The notes: generated by a model not told the origin, from the letters alone. 64,000 nt of DNA from Burkholderia catarinensis (GCF_001883705.2 NZ_MDEQ02000006.1:186001-250000); one strand, 5' to 3'; counted from the stretch's first letter, positions 46,501 to 54,959 are shown. Translations and numbers: made by a program.

Positions 46501-47357
46501 AGTGTGTTGTTGCCGCCCGCGCCGCCGTCGACGACACCCGTCGCCGCGACGCCGAGCGTGACCGGACCGACCGTGATGTTGAACGCGCTGCCGGTCCCGC
46601 CGGCCGTATTGACCGACGAGCCGGTGACCGCATTGAACGTGTTGGTGCTGTTCGCACCCATCGACACGCCGCCGTTGATCGTGCCCGAGTTGGTAAATGT
46701 ATTGCCCAGCCCGGGCGTGCCGTTCGAGCCGAGCGACACGCGGCCGGTGATCGTCCCGCTGTTCGTCATGTTGACCGTGCCGCCGCCGTACGCGGCCACC
46801 ACGGGCGCATCCGCGCCGATGAGGGTCGCGCCGATCAGCCCGTTCGAGCCGATCGTGCCGGTGTTGTTGATCGTCGACGTGCCGCCCGTGCCGTTCTGGA
46901 CCGACAGCGCCATGCCCGTCACGCCGCTGATCGCCACCCCGGTCGAGCCGTTCATCGTGCCGTTGTTGGTGACGGTGGCGTTGCTCGCCGCCGCGTTGCC
47001 GACGACCGCGCCGCTCGACAGCACGCCGAGCCCGGTGCCAAGTGCCGACGGGTCGATCGTGCCGTTATTGGTCAGCGTGGTGTTGCTGCCCGTCAGCGAC
47101 ATCGCGGTGCCGCCGACGCCGAGCAGCACGCCGACGCTCGCGCCCGGGTTGACCGTCACGTTCAGGTTGTTGGCGCTGTTCGAATAGTTCGGCGCAAGCG
47201 GGTTCGCGACACCGGAGCAGGTCACCGTGGTGCCCGCCGTGGAGCAGGTCGCATAGGCGGGAACGATGCCGGCGCCGGACAGCGCCAGGAAAACGCCCGT
47301 CGGCAACAGGAATCTCGGAAACTGCTCGCCTGCCTTTTTTGTGCGCGCAACGTTCAT
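40599..47357 (-). CDS. Very large beta-strand-repeat autotransporter (type Va)
   Basis: A 2252-aa protein. The signal peptide (residues 1-36) has an extended basic/Phe region and ends PAYA. The passenger (about 40-1930) holds 14 NTYTGGTT/N-type autotransporter-associated beta-strand repeats, predicted to form a long parallel beta-helix. The C-terminal ~270 residues are the autotransporter barrel (WGQAFGGRSRLTGDGNAS to ILWKF, ending in Phe), which inserts via BAM. No catalytic motif, so an adhesin or biofilm role is inferred. Successive ~187-residue units repeat almost exactly. The start at 47357 follows GAGGGAAAGC; an upstream ATG at 47372 is less likely. Confidence 0.9.
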   Translation of the reverse strand: MNVARTKKAGEQFPRFLLPTGVFLALSGAGIVPAYATCSTAGTTVTCSGVANPLAPNYSNSANNLNVTVNPGASVGVLLGVGGTAMSLTGSNTTLTNNGTIDPSALGTGLGVLSSGAVVGNAAASNATVTNNGTMNGSTGVAISGVTGMALSVQNGTGGTSTINNTGTIGSNGLIGATLIGADAPVVAAYGGGTVNMTNSGTITGRVSLGSNGTPGLGNTFTNSGTINGGVSMGANSTNTFNAVTGSSVNTAGGTGSAFNITVGPVTLGVAATGVVDGGAGGNNTLTLQQGVSANGTIAANNYINFNHLDVNSGNWTINGASTAQDATLSGGVAIINNNASLGTGTITANGGALQAGAAGLDVSNNVGLGAGGLTVQGSTGLTLSGTVSGGGALTKNSSGTLTLSGANNYTGGTNLNAGGLVVGNNAALGTGALNVNGSATLDTSTNTTLNNTVNLATGTTLTLGGSNNLGLAGSINGNGGLVKNGAATATLTGANTYTGDTTINSGTLALGAGGSLASTGTVNLAGAGATFDLSGASGTQTIGALAGAAGTNVNLGGNSLTLDGSGNATYAGTIGGAGGVTLAGTGTQTLTGANVYTGGTNLNGGNLVVGSNTALGLGAVNVNGSASLDATTNVSLANGVNLATGTTLTLVGSTSLGLGGTISGGGGLVKDGAATATLSGANTYTGGTTLNAGSLVLGNGSALGTGALTVGGTATLDTTTNLTVGNAIDVGTGAALTLGGSNNLGLSGAISGAGSLVKNGAATATLTGTNTYTGGTTINAGTLAIGAGGSLSSTGTVNLVNPGAALDISAGGAQAIGALSGAAGTTVSLGGNALTLGGTASGTFSGTIGGTGGLTLAGTGTQTLNGANTYTGGTNLNSGEVVLGNNAALGTGTLNVGGAATLDTNTSLTVGNAMTVGTGATLTLGGSNALGLSGAISGAGALVKNGATTTTLTGTNTYTGGTTINAGTLAFGAGGSLASTGTMNLAGAGATLDLSGATGGQTLGALSGVAGTNVNLGGNALTLGGTASGTFSGALGGTGSLTLSGTGTQTLNGANTYTGGTNLNSGEVVLGNNAALGTGTLTVGGAATLDTNTSLTVGNAMTVGTGATLTLGGNNALGLSGAISGAGALVKNGAATTTLTGANTYTGGTTINAGTLAVGAGGSLASGSAMNLAGAGATLDLSGATGGQTLGALSGVAGTNIALGGNALTLGGTASGTFSGAIGGAGSLTLAGTGTQTLNGANSYSGGTNLNSGEVVLGNNAALGTGTVNVGGAATLDTNTSLTVGNAMTVGTGATLTLGGSNALGLSGAISGAGALVKNGAATTTLTGANTYTGGTTINAGTLALGAGGSLTSGSAVNLAGTGATFDVSGASGAQTFGTLTGTAGTNVNLGANALTLNGSGSGTFGGTIGGTGGMTFAGTGTQTLTGANTYTGGTTINGGSTLALGAGGSLASGSAVNLAGTGATFNLSGATGAQTIGTLAGAAGTSVNLGTNALTLNGSTNGTFGGSIVGAGGVTVAGTGTQTLTGANTYTGGTTINGGSTLALGAGGSLASTGAVNLAGTGATFDVSGATGAQTVGALSGVAGTNVNVGANALTLNGSGNSTFGGTIGGSGGVTVASGTQVLTGGNTYTGGTTVAAGGTLQLGNGGTSGSIAGDVVDNGALIVNQSGNVTIASVLSGTGSLTQAGSGQLTLTGTSTLSGPTTVGAGTLAVNGSLGQSTVTVQNGATLTGTGTIGGLVVQGGATAAASQPGAALNVGGNVTFQPGSTFQVAATPQQSGSLAATGTATLNGGTVQVLANQSGYQPSTTYTILTASSGVQGAFSQVNANYAFLMPKLTYDPDHVYLQLVANGNPLPSVATTPNQRSVATALGGLGTGNPLYDAVLTTDAPTARRAYGLLDGELQASLKSMLLLDSRYVRDAVTDRVRQGLAPGSGPLAALSSGGAALCGDNTAGVVDPTLPPERRIGSREGCYGGTPYQPVVWGQAFGGRSRLTGDGNASTIKRSMTGFIAGADMALNDKWRAGLAAGVTHSSLDNDQSSSAAVNSYYLSLYGGAQYGALGVRGGASYTWYRINSDRYPGFAGFSDHDSAGYNANSAQVFGEVGYALPVGSVAIEPFAGLAYVNLHTDGYTESGGAAALRAGGETTHVGFSTLGLRAASQLGSIGSGTFTARGTVGWRHAFGNVRPSSAFTFANGGTSFQVSGVPIARDSAVLEAGIDANITKRLTLGLTYSGQYGSGVRDNAILGNILWKF
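43380..45100 (-). repeat. Near-identical ~561-bp tandem units inside the autotransporter gene
   Basis: The same landmark (GTGGTGGTCG or GTCGTGGTCG) recurs at 43381, 43942 and 44503 (spacing 561 bp each) and GTGGCGGTCG at 45061 (558 bp), so each unit encodes about 187 residues. Similarity is highest across the first three. Recombination could change their number. Confidence 0.75.
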
Positions 47358-47372
47358 GCTTTCCCTCGTCAT

Positions 47373-48088
47373 TGGAATTGGTATTGCCTCGGAATCGAAC
47401 CAGCAGCCAGCAGCAGAAAATCACGGACAAAAGCGTCCACCCCGGCGGTCGCGATGCGACGTCGGCTTACTCATGAATGAATTGCTTAATCGGCCCTTGA
47501 AGGCAGGTGTGAAACTAGTCGAATGACATGTCGATGGCCCCTGTTTTTCCGCAGCGATTTTCTGGTTTGATTTGTTTACCGCCCTGCTTTTTTGTCAGAC
47601 AAGGCTATATCAAAAAAACACGGTTTTCCAGTCGATCTTTTACCCATCAAATCAGGGGGCGGCGAGCGCGTATTTTTTACTTGAAGAGGCATTCCAGACG
47701 GGCTGGTCCGCATGATTTTCACCAGCCCGCCTTGATCTTTCTCAAAAACGTCGAAATCGCCACATCAGTGAAAACGCCAATACGGCGCATCAATTATGGC
47801 GATCGTTTTCTGCAGCGCAATATTTACATTCTTACGAAATATCGACGCAGATAATCGGCACCCGATTAATCGCCAGAGAAAATCAGGATTTCCAGGCACC
47901 CGGCAAATCGCCTTGATTTCCGCTTTGCACCAATCCTGAAACGCGAATCGTTATCGCTTGCCCGGCAACGACGGCATTCATGCGGCCGGCGGGAAAAGAA
48001 AGGACGCCGTATCCGGCGCGAAACGGCAGAAATCCGGAAGGATGGAGAAAATCACCCGCGCCGGAGGCGTTCGCCCCCGAGCGCCGCG
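47373..48088. other. 716-bp AT-rich intergenic region
   Basis: Upstream of the autotransporter and downstream of ydcF. It is clearly lower in GC around 47540-47880. No gene with a supported start was found. It should contain the autotransporter promoter; no specific site was assigned. Confidence 0.45.
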
Positions 48089-48748
48089 TTACGAAAACAG
48101 GCTCATCAGGTAAAGCATCGGCCGGAACGACAGCGGCCGCGCATCGGGATTCGCCCACAGACGCACCGCATACACCGCATAGGCCGGCACTTCGCGCCAG
48201 CTCGAATAGACGTCGCGCAGCTGGAAGCGGCGCGGATACGCGGCATAGATGTTCTCCCGCGCGATGCCGACGCGCTCGAACGCGAGGCGTGCCCGCGCGA
48301 GGTGGTAATACTGGCTGACGATCAGCACGCGCGACTCGCGGTGCGCCTGCAGATACGCGAGCGTGTGCTGCGCGGTCGCGAGCGTGTTGTCGCCCTGGTC
48401 GTCGACGGCGATCCGGTCGGCCGGCACGCCGCGCGCCACCAGATAGTCGCGCATCGCGGTCGCCTCGTTCAGCCCGGGGCCGTCGATCGCGCCGCTGACC
48501 AGAAACGCCGGGCACTGCCCGGTGCGGTAACAGCGCACGCCGACGTCGAGCCGGGCCGCGAGCACGGGCTTCGGCGCGCCGGTATCGTCGAGCGCGTTGC
48601 CGAAGATCACGGCGACGTCGGCCGGCTCGCTCGGCATCCGCATCCCGTACGCGACGAGCGCGGCGGCCGCCGCGATCCAGAGGCACGCGAGGACGGCCAG
48701 CACGCGGCCCGTTCGGGCCGCAAAGCCCCGTTTGGTGTGGGTTTTCAA
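48089..48748 (-). CDS. YdcF/ElyC-family (DUF218) protein
   Basis: A 219-aa protein with an N-terminal membrane anchor (VLAVLACLWIAAAAALVAYG) and the DUF218 fold: DVAVIFGNALDDTGAPKPVLAARLDVG, FLVSGAIDGPGLNEATAMRDYL, DDQGDNTLATAQHTL and VLIVSQYYHLARARLAF. SanA and ElyC members act at the envelope, ElyC in peptidoglycan precursor supply under stress. It sits next to mreB, which supports a cell-envelope theme. The exact role is unknown. Confidence 0.82.
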   Translation of the reverse strand: MKTHTKRGFAARTGRVLAVLACLWIAAAAALVAYGMRMPSEPADVAVIFGNALDDTGAPKPVLAARLDVGVRCYRTGQCPAFLVSGAIDGPGLNEATAMRDYLVARGVPADRIAVDDQGDNTLATAQHTLAYLQAHRESRVLIVSQYYHLARARLAFERVGIARENIYAAYPRRFQLRDVYSSWREVPAYAVYAVRLWANPDARPLSFRPMLYLMSLFS

Positions 48749-48921
48749 CGGTTTCGGTCTCTCAGGTCGTCGGGCGTGTCGGCTGGCCCGGCCCCGGATG
48801 GGCGCGTAACGCTAGCACGGCGCGCGCTCAAGTGTCCACGCGACGGACCGATGAAGCATGCCCGGCAACGCGGGCGGCAATACGCGGATCGAAATTCGGA
48901 GATCGAAAGAATGCGCATGGC

Positions 48922-48942
48922 CGCGCCGTGACGCACGGCGCG
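48922..48942 (-). terminator. Hairpin after mreB
   Basis: CGCGCCGTG (48922-48930) and CACGGCGCG (48934-48942) pair perfectly with a 3-base loop, 12 bp beyond the mreB stop. No U-tract. Terminator role inferred. Confidence 0.5.
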
Positions 48943-48954
48943 ACCCGGCCCGAA

Positions 48955-49989
48955 TCAATCGACCGGGCACATCGCGAGCCGCCCCATCGCCTCGCCGGCG
49001 CCGCGCACCGCGCAGGTGGCCGGCTCGTCGGCGATCCGGGCGACCAGCCCCGTCTCGTCGTACAGCAGGCGTTCGAGATCGGCGAGCAGCGCGCCGCCGC
49101 CCGTCAGCACCACGCCGCGATTCGCGATGTCGGTCACGAGCTCGGCCGGCGCGTTTTCCAGCACCGACTTCACCGCGCCGATCACCTGCTTGAGCGGCGC
49201 GGCCAGCGCGTCCGCGACATCGTGGTTGGACAGCTCGACCGAGCGCGGCAGGCCGTCGCCGATGCTGCGCCCGACCGCGCGCGTCGACGTGCGCGGCACC
49301 GCGCTGGTGGCCGAGCCGATCGTCTTCTTCACGTGCTCGGCGGTCTGCTCGCCGAGCAGCACGCCGTACAGGTTGCGGACATGGTTGACGATCGCCGCGT
49401 CGAACTGGCTGCCGCCGACGCGGATCGCCTCGCGATAGACGATGCCGCCAAGCGCGATCACCGCGACTTCGGTCGTCCCGCCGCCGATGTCGACGACCAT
49501 CGAGCCGACCGGCTCCGTCACCGGCAAACCCGCGCCGAGCCCGGCGGCCAGCGATTCCTCGATCAGTTCGACCTCCGACACACCTGCCGCGAACGCGGCG
49601 TCGCGGAGCGCGCGGCGCTCGACGGCCGTCGCATCGGACGGCACGCACAGCGTGACCTCGACGCGGCGGCCGAAGCGCGAACGCGTACGCGACATGTCGA
49701 TGAAACTGCGGATCATCTGCTCGGCCGCGTGCGCGTCGGCGATCACGCCGTGCCGCATGGGCCGCACGGATTCGAGATGCCCCGGTTCGCGGCCGAGCAG
49801 CGCCTTCGCGAGCTCGCCGACCGCCTCCAGCGTCGGCCGCGCGTCGGTCGCGCCGGCCTTGCGGAAGCAGACGACCGACGGCTGGTTCAGCACCACGCCG
49901 CGTTCCTGCGTATAGATCTGCGTACTCGCCGTTCCAGGGTCGATCGCAACGGGTTGCGCAAACAACTTTCCGAACAGCGGTGTCGACAT
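48955..49989 (-). CDS. MreB-like actin-family protein, solitary
   Basis: A 344-aa MreB homologue. The phosphate-1 motif is AIDPGTASTQIY, the phosphate-2 motif VVDIGGGTTEVAVI, and the adenosine motif GVVLTGGGALL; TLCVPSDATAVERRAL and RVGGSQFDAAIVNHVRNLYG are conserved. It would polymerise at the inner membrane to guide cell-wall growth. The normal mreBCD partners are absent here, so this is a paralogue beside a YdcF/ElyC protein. The N-terminal motif departs slightly from the DLGTANT consensus. AAAGG precedes the ATG. Confidence 0.85.
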   Translation of the reverse strand: MSTPLFGKLFAQPVAIDPGTASTQIYTQERGVVLNQPSVVCFRKAGATDARPTLEAVGELAKALLGREPGHLESVRPMRHGVIADAHAAEQMIRSFIDMSRTRSRFGRRVEVTLCVPSDATAVERRALRDAAFAAGVSEVELIEESLAAGLGAGLPVTEPVGSMVVDIGGGTTEVAVIALGGIVYREAIRVGGSQFDAAIVNHVRNLYGVLLGEQTAEHVKKTIGSATSAVPRTSTRAVGRSIGDGLPRSVELSNHDVADALAAPLKQVIGAVKSVLENAPAELVTDIANRGVVLTGGGALLADLERLLYDETGLVARIADEPATCAVRGAGEAMGRLAMCPVD

Positions 49990-50259
49990 ATCAAACCTTT
50001 GTGAGCGAACGGGCCGGGACAGCCGCGCCGCATTATTGCGGCGCGTCCATGCCGGCCCTTCACGAGCTTAGCGGCAAATCGTTCCGATACTTTAGACAAT
50101 CCTGATGATTTTTTCGCGACGGAATTGCCGAAAACGCCGTTCCGGGCATGTCCTGCTCCACAACGGCCTCTCGCGTTGCCCCTGTAAAACACGGTAATCT
50201 CTCGGTCTTGCCTGCTCCCGGCAGGCCTCAGACGCCCGATCAAGCCAGGTATTGCCACC

Positions 50260-52653
50260 ATGTCAGCGACCGTTTCCTCCCGCTGGGCGCGGGTGCGCCC
50301 GCTCTGCACGACGCTCGTCGCCTTCTGGTGCTGCACGGTCGCCGCGCAGCCGCTGCCGGCCACCGAACCCGCCGCCCCCCGGGTCGCCGCCGCCGACGCG
50401 CCGGCTGCCGCGCCCGCCGCGTCCACGCCGGCGTGCACGGCCGACGGCGGTCCGGCCGGCCGGCCGTCGATCGGCCTCGTGCTGTCCGGCGGCGGCGCGC
50501 GCGGCTACGCGCACCTCGGCGTGCTGAAGGTGCTGGAGGACAACCGCATCCCGATCGACTGCATCGCGGGCACCAGCATGGGCGCCGTGGTCGGCGGCCT
50601 GTATGCCAGCGGGATGGCCGCCGACGAGATGCGCAAGCGGCTGTCGGAGGTCAACCTCGCGGATATCGCGTTCGACGTGACGGAGCGCGCGGACCTGCCG
50701 CAAACCAGCCGGGAAGACGAGCGCCTGTACATCAACGGCCTGACGTTCGGCTTCGACAAGAAAGGCGTGAAAGCGCCGGTCGGCCTCGTGCAGGGCAACC
50801 GGCTGCAGGCGCTGCTCGCGAACTGGACGGCCGCCGTGCCGACCAACCAGCCGTTCGACCGCCTGCCGATCCCGTACCGCGCGGTCGCGACCGACCTGCA
50901 GACGGGCCAGATGGTCGTGCTCGATCACGGCTCGCTGCCGCTCGCGATCCGCGCGAGCATGGCGATGCCCGGCCTGTTCGCCCCGGCCGAGCTCAACGGG
51001 CGTGCGCTCGTGGACGGCGGCCTCGTCAGCAACCTGCCCGTCGACACCGCGCGGCAGATGGGCGCGAACGTCGTGATCGCCGTCGACATCGGCTCGCAAC
51101 TGCGCCCCCTCGATGCGCTCGCGTCGCCCGCCGACGTGATGCAGCAGATGGTCGGCATCCTGATCCGCCAGAACGTGACCGCGCAGCGCAAGCAGCTCGA
51201 CGCGCGGGACGTACTGCTCACGCCCGACCTCGGCTCGCTCGCGTTCACCGATTTCCAGAACGCGAAGCAGGCGATCGCCGCCGGCGCGGCCGCCGCGACC
51301 GCGGCGCTGCCGAAACTGCAGCGCTTCGCGCTCACGCCGGAACAATACGCGGCCTACCGGTCCGCGCACGCGCAGCCGCTGCCGCCGCCGATCCGGATCA
51401 CGCGCATCGACATCCAGACCAGCGGCGGCGTGCCGAAGCAGGTCGTCAGCAACGCGCTGCACGTGAAGCCCGGCGACACCTACGATCCGAAGACCGTCAG
51501 CCAGGATCTGCTCGGGCTCACGACGGGCGGCAACTTCGAGAGCGTCACCCAGCAGATCGTGAGCCGCGGCGACGACAACGTGCTCGAGATCAACGCGCGC
51601 GAGAAGTACTGGGGGCCGAATTTCCTGCTGTTCGGGCTCGGCATGTCGAGCAGTTCGACCGACGAAGGCGGCTTCCGCCTGCGCGTCGGCTACCGGCGGC
51701 CGTGGCTCACCGAATCGGGGCTCGAATTCCGCGCGGACACGACGATCGGCAGCGACCTGCAATCCGCGCGCGTCGAGTTGCGCCAGCCGCTGTCGATGGC
51801 CTACGGCGTCTATCTGTCGCCCTACGCGGAATACCAGCGCCGCTACGCGAACCTGTACGACGACACCGGCGACGTGAAGATCACGCAGTACCTGATGCAG
51901 ACCGCGCGCGCCGGGATCGACTTAGGCCTGCCGATCGCGCGGCTCGGCGATTTCCGGATCGGCCTCGGTTACGTGACCGGGCACGGCTCGCCGACCTACA
52001 ACCTGCCGTTCGACGACGGCAGCGGCCAGACGTTGCTGTGGCCGAGCTTCACGTCACAGGCGCTGACCGCGCGCGCGCGGCTCGTCATCGACCAGCTCGA
52101 CGATCCGATGTTCCCGCGCAAGGGCTATTTCACCGAATTGCGCATCGAACGCTCGCTGGTGTCGCGCAACGGAGGCTCGGCGCAGGCGTTCGACGACAGT
52201 ATCAACACCGCGCCCTATACCGAGATCTACGGCAAGGCGATGCTTGCGCAGCAGTTCGGCCGGCACAGCGTCAGCGCGACGATCGAAGGCGGCAAGAGCA
52301 TCGGCGGCACCAACCTGATCAACGCCTTCAACTTCACGCTCGGCGGCTTCCAGCATCTGTCCGCCTATGCGGCCGACCAGTTGAACGGCAACGAGCTCGC
52401 GTACGGTCAGGTGACCTACATGAACCAGTTGATGACGTTCAACGCGTCGCCGATCAAGGCGCTGTCGGTGGGCGCCAGCGCGGAAGTCGGCAACGTCTGG
52501 TCGAGCGGCCAGCAGATCGGCGGCGGCGCGCTCAAGCAGAGCTATACGTTCTTCACGAGCCTGTCGAGCGCGTTCGGGCCCGTCTACATCGGCGTTGCGC
52601 TCGCACCCGGTGGCCGCCGCAACTTCTACCTGCAGCTCGGCCGCACGTACTGA
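50260..52653 (+). CDS. PlpD-type patatin autotransporter (type Vd)
   Basis: A 797-aa protein. Signal peptide about 1-34, Pro/Ala-rich linker, then a patatin domain (about 70-350): GGGARG (77-82) oxyanion hole, G-T-S106-M-G nucleophile elbow, and D252-G-G completing the Ser/Asp dyad. A POTRA-like domain (about 375-450: ITRIDIQTSGGVPKQV) and a C-terminal Omp85-type barrel (about 460-797) follow. This is the P. aeruginosa PlpD architecture, a surface-exposed or released phospholipase A1. It is divergent from mreB and convergent with the kinase gene. Confidence 0.88.
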   Translation: MSATVSSRWARVRPLCTTLVAFWCCTVAAQPLPATEPAAPRVAAADAPAAAPAASTPACTADGGPAGRPSIGLVLSGGGARGYAHLGVLKVLEDNRIPIDCIAGTSMGAVVGGLYASGMAADEMRKRLSEVNLADIAFDVTERADLPQTSREDERLYINGLTFGFDKKGVKAPVGLVQGNRLQALLANWTAAVPTNQPFDRLPIPYRAVATDLQTGQMVVLDHGSLPLAIRASMAMPGLFAPAELNGRALVDGGLVSNLPVDTARQMGANVVIAVDIGSQLRPLDALASPADVMQQMVGILIRQNVTAQRKQLDARDVLLTPDLGSLAFTDFQNAKQAIAAGAAAATAALPKLQRFALTPEQYAAYRSAHAQPLPPPIRITRIDIQTSGGVPKQVVSNALHVKPGDTYDPKTVSQDLLGLTTGGNFESVTQQIVSRGDDNVLEINAREKYWGPNFLLFGLGMSSSSTDEGGFRLRVGYRRPWLTESGLEFRADTTIGSDLQSARVELRQPLSMAYGVYLSPYAEYQRRYANLYDDTGDVKITQYLMQTARAGIDLGLPIARLGDFRIGLGYVTGHGSPTYNLPFDDGSGQTLLWPSFTSQALTARARLVIDQLDDPMFPRKGYFTELRIERSLVSRNGGSAQAFDDSINTAPYTEIYGKAMLAQQFGRHSVSATIEGGKSIGGTNLINAFNFTLGGFQHLSAYAADQLNGNELAYGQVTYMNQLMTFNASPIKALSVGASAEVGNVWSSGQQIGGGALKQSYTFFTSLSSAFGPVYIGVALAPGGRRNFYLQLGRTY

Positions 52654-52660
52654 GCGTGAA

Positions 52661-52684
52661 CGGATGCCGCTTCGGCGGCATCCG
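52661..52684 (+). terminator. Terminator hairpin after the patatin gene
   Basis: CGGATGCCGC (52661-52670) and GCGGCATCCG (52675-52684) pair perfectly around a TTCG tetraloop, one of the most stable RNA loops, 7 bp after the stop. No strong U-tract. Confidence 0.65.
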
Positions 52685-52834
52685 CGCCCGCGCTGCAAAC
52701 GAATCTTCGTGCGAATCGCGGCATGGGAATGCATCGGCACGGGAAAGGCACGGCGGGGAATGTCGGCGACGCACCCGAAACCGGCGCGCGTGGCTATCGT
52801 TGCTGTCGAGGGCCGGGCCTCGTGCGGCGTATCG

Positions 52835-53965
52835 CTAGACCGGCCAGCTGATCTCGAACCGCGCGCCGCCGAGCTCGACCGGATCGACGACCGCGATCCG
52901 GCCGTTGTGCGCATGGAGCACCTGCCGCGTGATCGACAGGCCGAGCCCGTAGCCGCCGGTGCGGCGGTCGAGGCGCACGAATGCGTCGAAGATCCGCTCG
53001 CGCTCGCCCTCCGGCACGCCGGGGCCGTCGTCCTCGACGAAGATCCCGATGTTGCCGTGCACGAGCGAGATCCCGACGACGATCCGCGATTTCGCGTACT
53101 TGCTCGCGTTGCGCAGCAGGTTGCGCATCGCGTAAGACATCAGCCGCCGGTCCATCTTCACGCGCAGGTCCGATGCGATCGCGATGCGCGACTCGATCGT
53201 GCGCTCCGGATACAGCAGTTGCGCGTCGCTGACCTGATGCTCGAACCACGCGACGGGCGCGGTCATCTCGAGGTTCGACTGCAGCGAGCTGTATTCGAGC
53301 CGTGCATATGTGAGGCTCATGTCGATCAGTTCCTCGAGTTCGGTCACGTCCTGCGCGATGCTCTCGAGCGCGCCCTGGTATTCGGCCGCGGAACCCGGTT
53401 CGCGCAGCATTTCGAGTGCGAAGCGCACCCGCGCGAGCGGCGTGCGCAGCTCGTGCGAGATGCCGTTCGTGAGATCGCGCTGCGCGGCGATCAGCCGCTC
53501 CATGCGCATCGCGAGCGCATTCAGCGTCCGCGCGAGCGGGCCGATGATTACGCTGTGCGATTCGCGCGCGCGCGTGTTGAAGCGCCCGCCCGTGAAATCG
53601 ATCGCGCGTTCGCGCACCATCACGAGATCCGACCAGACCGGCCGCATCCACCGGTACGCCGCGAGCGCGGGCGCGGCGAACACGAACGCGAGCACGATCC
53701 AGATGTCGCCCGGCAGCGAATCGAACGCATGCCACACGACCTGCGGCGACAATTCGACGCACAGCGCGAGCGCCGGCACGAGCGCGGTCAGCAGCACGAG
53801 GCCGAGCAGATGCAGGTAGGTGCGCACGTAAAGGCGCGACCAGCTCGGAATGCGGTCGGCGCGCGTGTCGGTCCACGCGCGACGGAAATGCAGCCAGCGC
53901 CATCGGACATAGCGCAGCGTCGGCAGCGGCGGCGCGTCGGGGTGCGAACGGGTTCGTCGGATCAT
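52835..53965 (-). CDS. RstB-like sensor histidine kinase
   Basis: A 376-aa membrane kinase. Two hydrophobic segments (about 52-72 and 86-106) bracket a very short periplasmic loop. The H-box is NGISHELRTPLARV with His171, the N-box NLLRNASKYAKS, and the G-boxes EDDGPGVPEGER and GGYGLGLSI. It should phosphorylate the adjacent RstA-like regulator; the stimulus is unknown. The start at 53965 follows GGGAGCCGCG; an upstream frame from 54019 would add 18 residues. Confidence 0.82.
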   Translation of the reverse strand: MIRRTRSHPDAPPLPTLRYVRWRWLHFRRAWTDTRADRIPSWSRLYVRTYLHLLGLVLLTALVPALALCVELSPQVVWHAFDSLPGDIWIVLAFVFAAPALAAYRWMRPVWSDLVMVRERAIDFTGGRFNTRARESHSVIIGPLARTLNALAMRMERLIAAQRDLTNGISHELRTPLARVRFALEMLREPGSAAEYQGALESIAQDVTELEELIDMSLTYARLEYSSLQSNLEMTAPVAWFEHQVSDAQLLYPERTIESRIAIASDLRVKMDRRLMSYAMRNLLRNASKYAKSRIVVGISLVHGNIGIFVEDDGPGVPEGERERIFDAFVRLDRRTGGYGLGLSITRQVLHAHNGRIAVVDPVELGGARFEISWPV

Positions 53966-54029
53966 CGCGGCTCCCGGCTGGCGGGCGGAATGCCCGCGCG
54001 GGACGTGACGGCGTCGCACGAAGGCGGCG

Positions 54030-54740
54030 TCATTCCCACGCGTGCTTGCTGAATTGATAACCCTTGCTGCGGATCGTCTTGATCCGCTGCGGGTTGCTCG
54101 CGTCGTCGCGCAGCTTGCGGCGCAGCTTCGAGATGCGCCCGTCGATCGTGCGGTCGAGGCCGTCGAATTCGACGCCGCGCAGTTGCAGCATCAGGTCGTC
54201 GCGGCTGACGACTTCGCCCGCATGGCACACCAGCGCCCACAGCAGGTCGAATTCGGCCGACGTCAGATCGGGCGTGCAGCCGTCGGGCAGCACGACGGTG
54301 CGGTCGGTGCGATCGATCGAGAACTTGCCGAACGCATAACGCTCGGGCTGCGGCGCGGCGCTTTCGGCCACGCGCGCGGGCGCGCGGCGCAGTTGCGCCT
54401 TGATCCGCGCGAGCAGGATGCGCGGCTCGACCGGCTTGTGCACGTAGTCGTCCGCGCCGAACTCCAGGCCGAGCAGTTCGTCGAACGGCTCGTCGCGCGC
54501 CGTCACCATGATGATCACGCCGTCGTACTGCTTGCGCGCCTCCCGGCAGATTTCGAAGCCGTCCTTGCCCGGCAGGTTCACGTCGAGAATGACGAGATCG
54601 GGGCGAATGGACAGGATCGCCGGCACCGCGGCGTCACCATGCAGCACAGTGTCGACTTCATAGTCGTTCTTGCGCAGGTAACCGGCGATCAGCGTGGACA
54701 GGCGAGTGTCGTCTTCGACGAGCAGGATGCGAAAAGGCAT
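54030..54740 (-). CDS. RstA-like OmpR-family response regulator
   Basis: A 236-aa regulator. The receiver has E9/D10/D11 and the phospho-acceptor D53 (VILDVNLPGKDG), with DDYVHKPVE as the Lys loop. The winged helix includes LTSAEFDLLWALVCHAGEVVSRDDLM and DRTIDGRISKLRRKLRDD, close to RstA/OmpR. It is 64 bp upstream of its kinase. An in-frame ATG six codons earlier (54758) is possible; neither start has a clear ribosome-binding site. The glutaminase gene diverges from it. Confidence 0.83.
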   Translation of the reverse strand: MPFRILLVEDDTRLSTLIAGYLRKNDYEVDTVLHGDAAVPAILSIRPDLVILDVNLPGKDGFEICREARKQYDGVIIMVTARDEPFDELLGLEFGADDYVHKPVEPRILLARIKAQLRRAPARVAESAAPQPERYAFGKFSIDRTDRTVVLPDGCTPDLTSAEFDLLWALVCHAGEVVSRDDLMLQLRGVEFDGLDRTIDGRISKLRRKLRDDASNPQRIKTIRSKGYQFSKHAWE

Positions 54741-54959
54741 GGGCAACGGTCGGGTCATCGGGGAGGCCGAGGCAGCGCCGGCAGGTGCCGGACGCCGGCC
54801 ATCGGCCAAAACGTACCGCATGATACTGCGCCCGCCGATTGCCTGTTTGCCGGTCTCGAAAATAAGGGTTCGATACCGGCCGGGCTTGACGAATCGGCGC
54901 CGGGACGGTTCCATACGGGCTCGCCGGAATCCGGCCGCGCCTCTACCCTGCCTGACGTG

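Noticed and set aside
38952..47480. Very long plus-strand open frames (up to ~1290 codons) opposite the debranching-enzyme and autotransporter genes
   Set aside because: High-GC and repeat-driven antisense frames with no domain resemblance; the minus-strand autotransporter and debranching-enzyme frames carry all the motifs.
47883..48088. Possible short peptide gene upstream of ydcF's end
   Set aside because: No start with a ribosome-binding site; continuation of a ydcF shadow frame.
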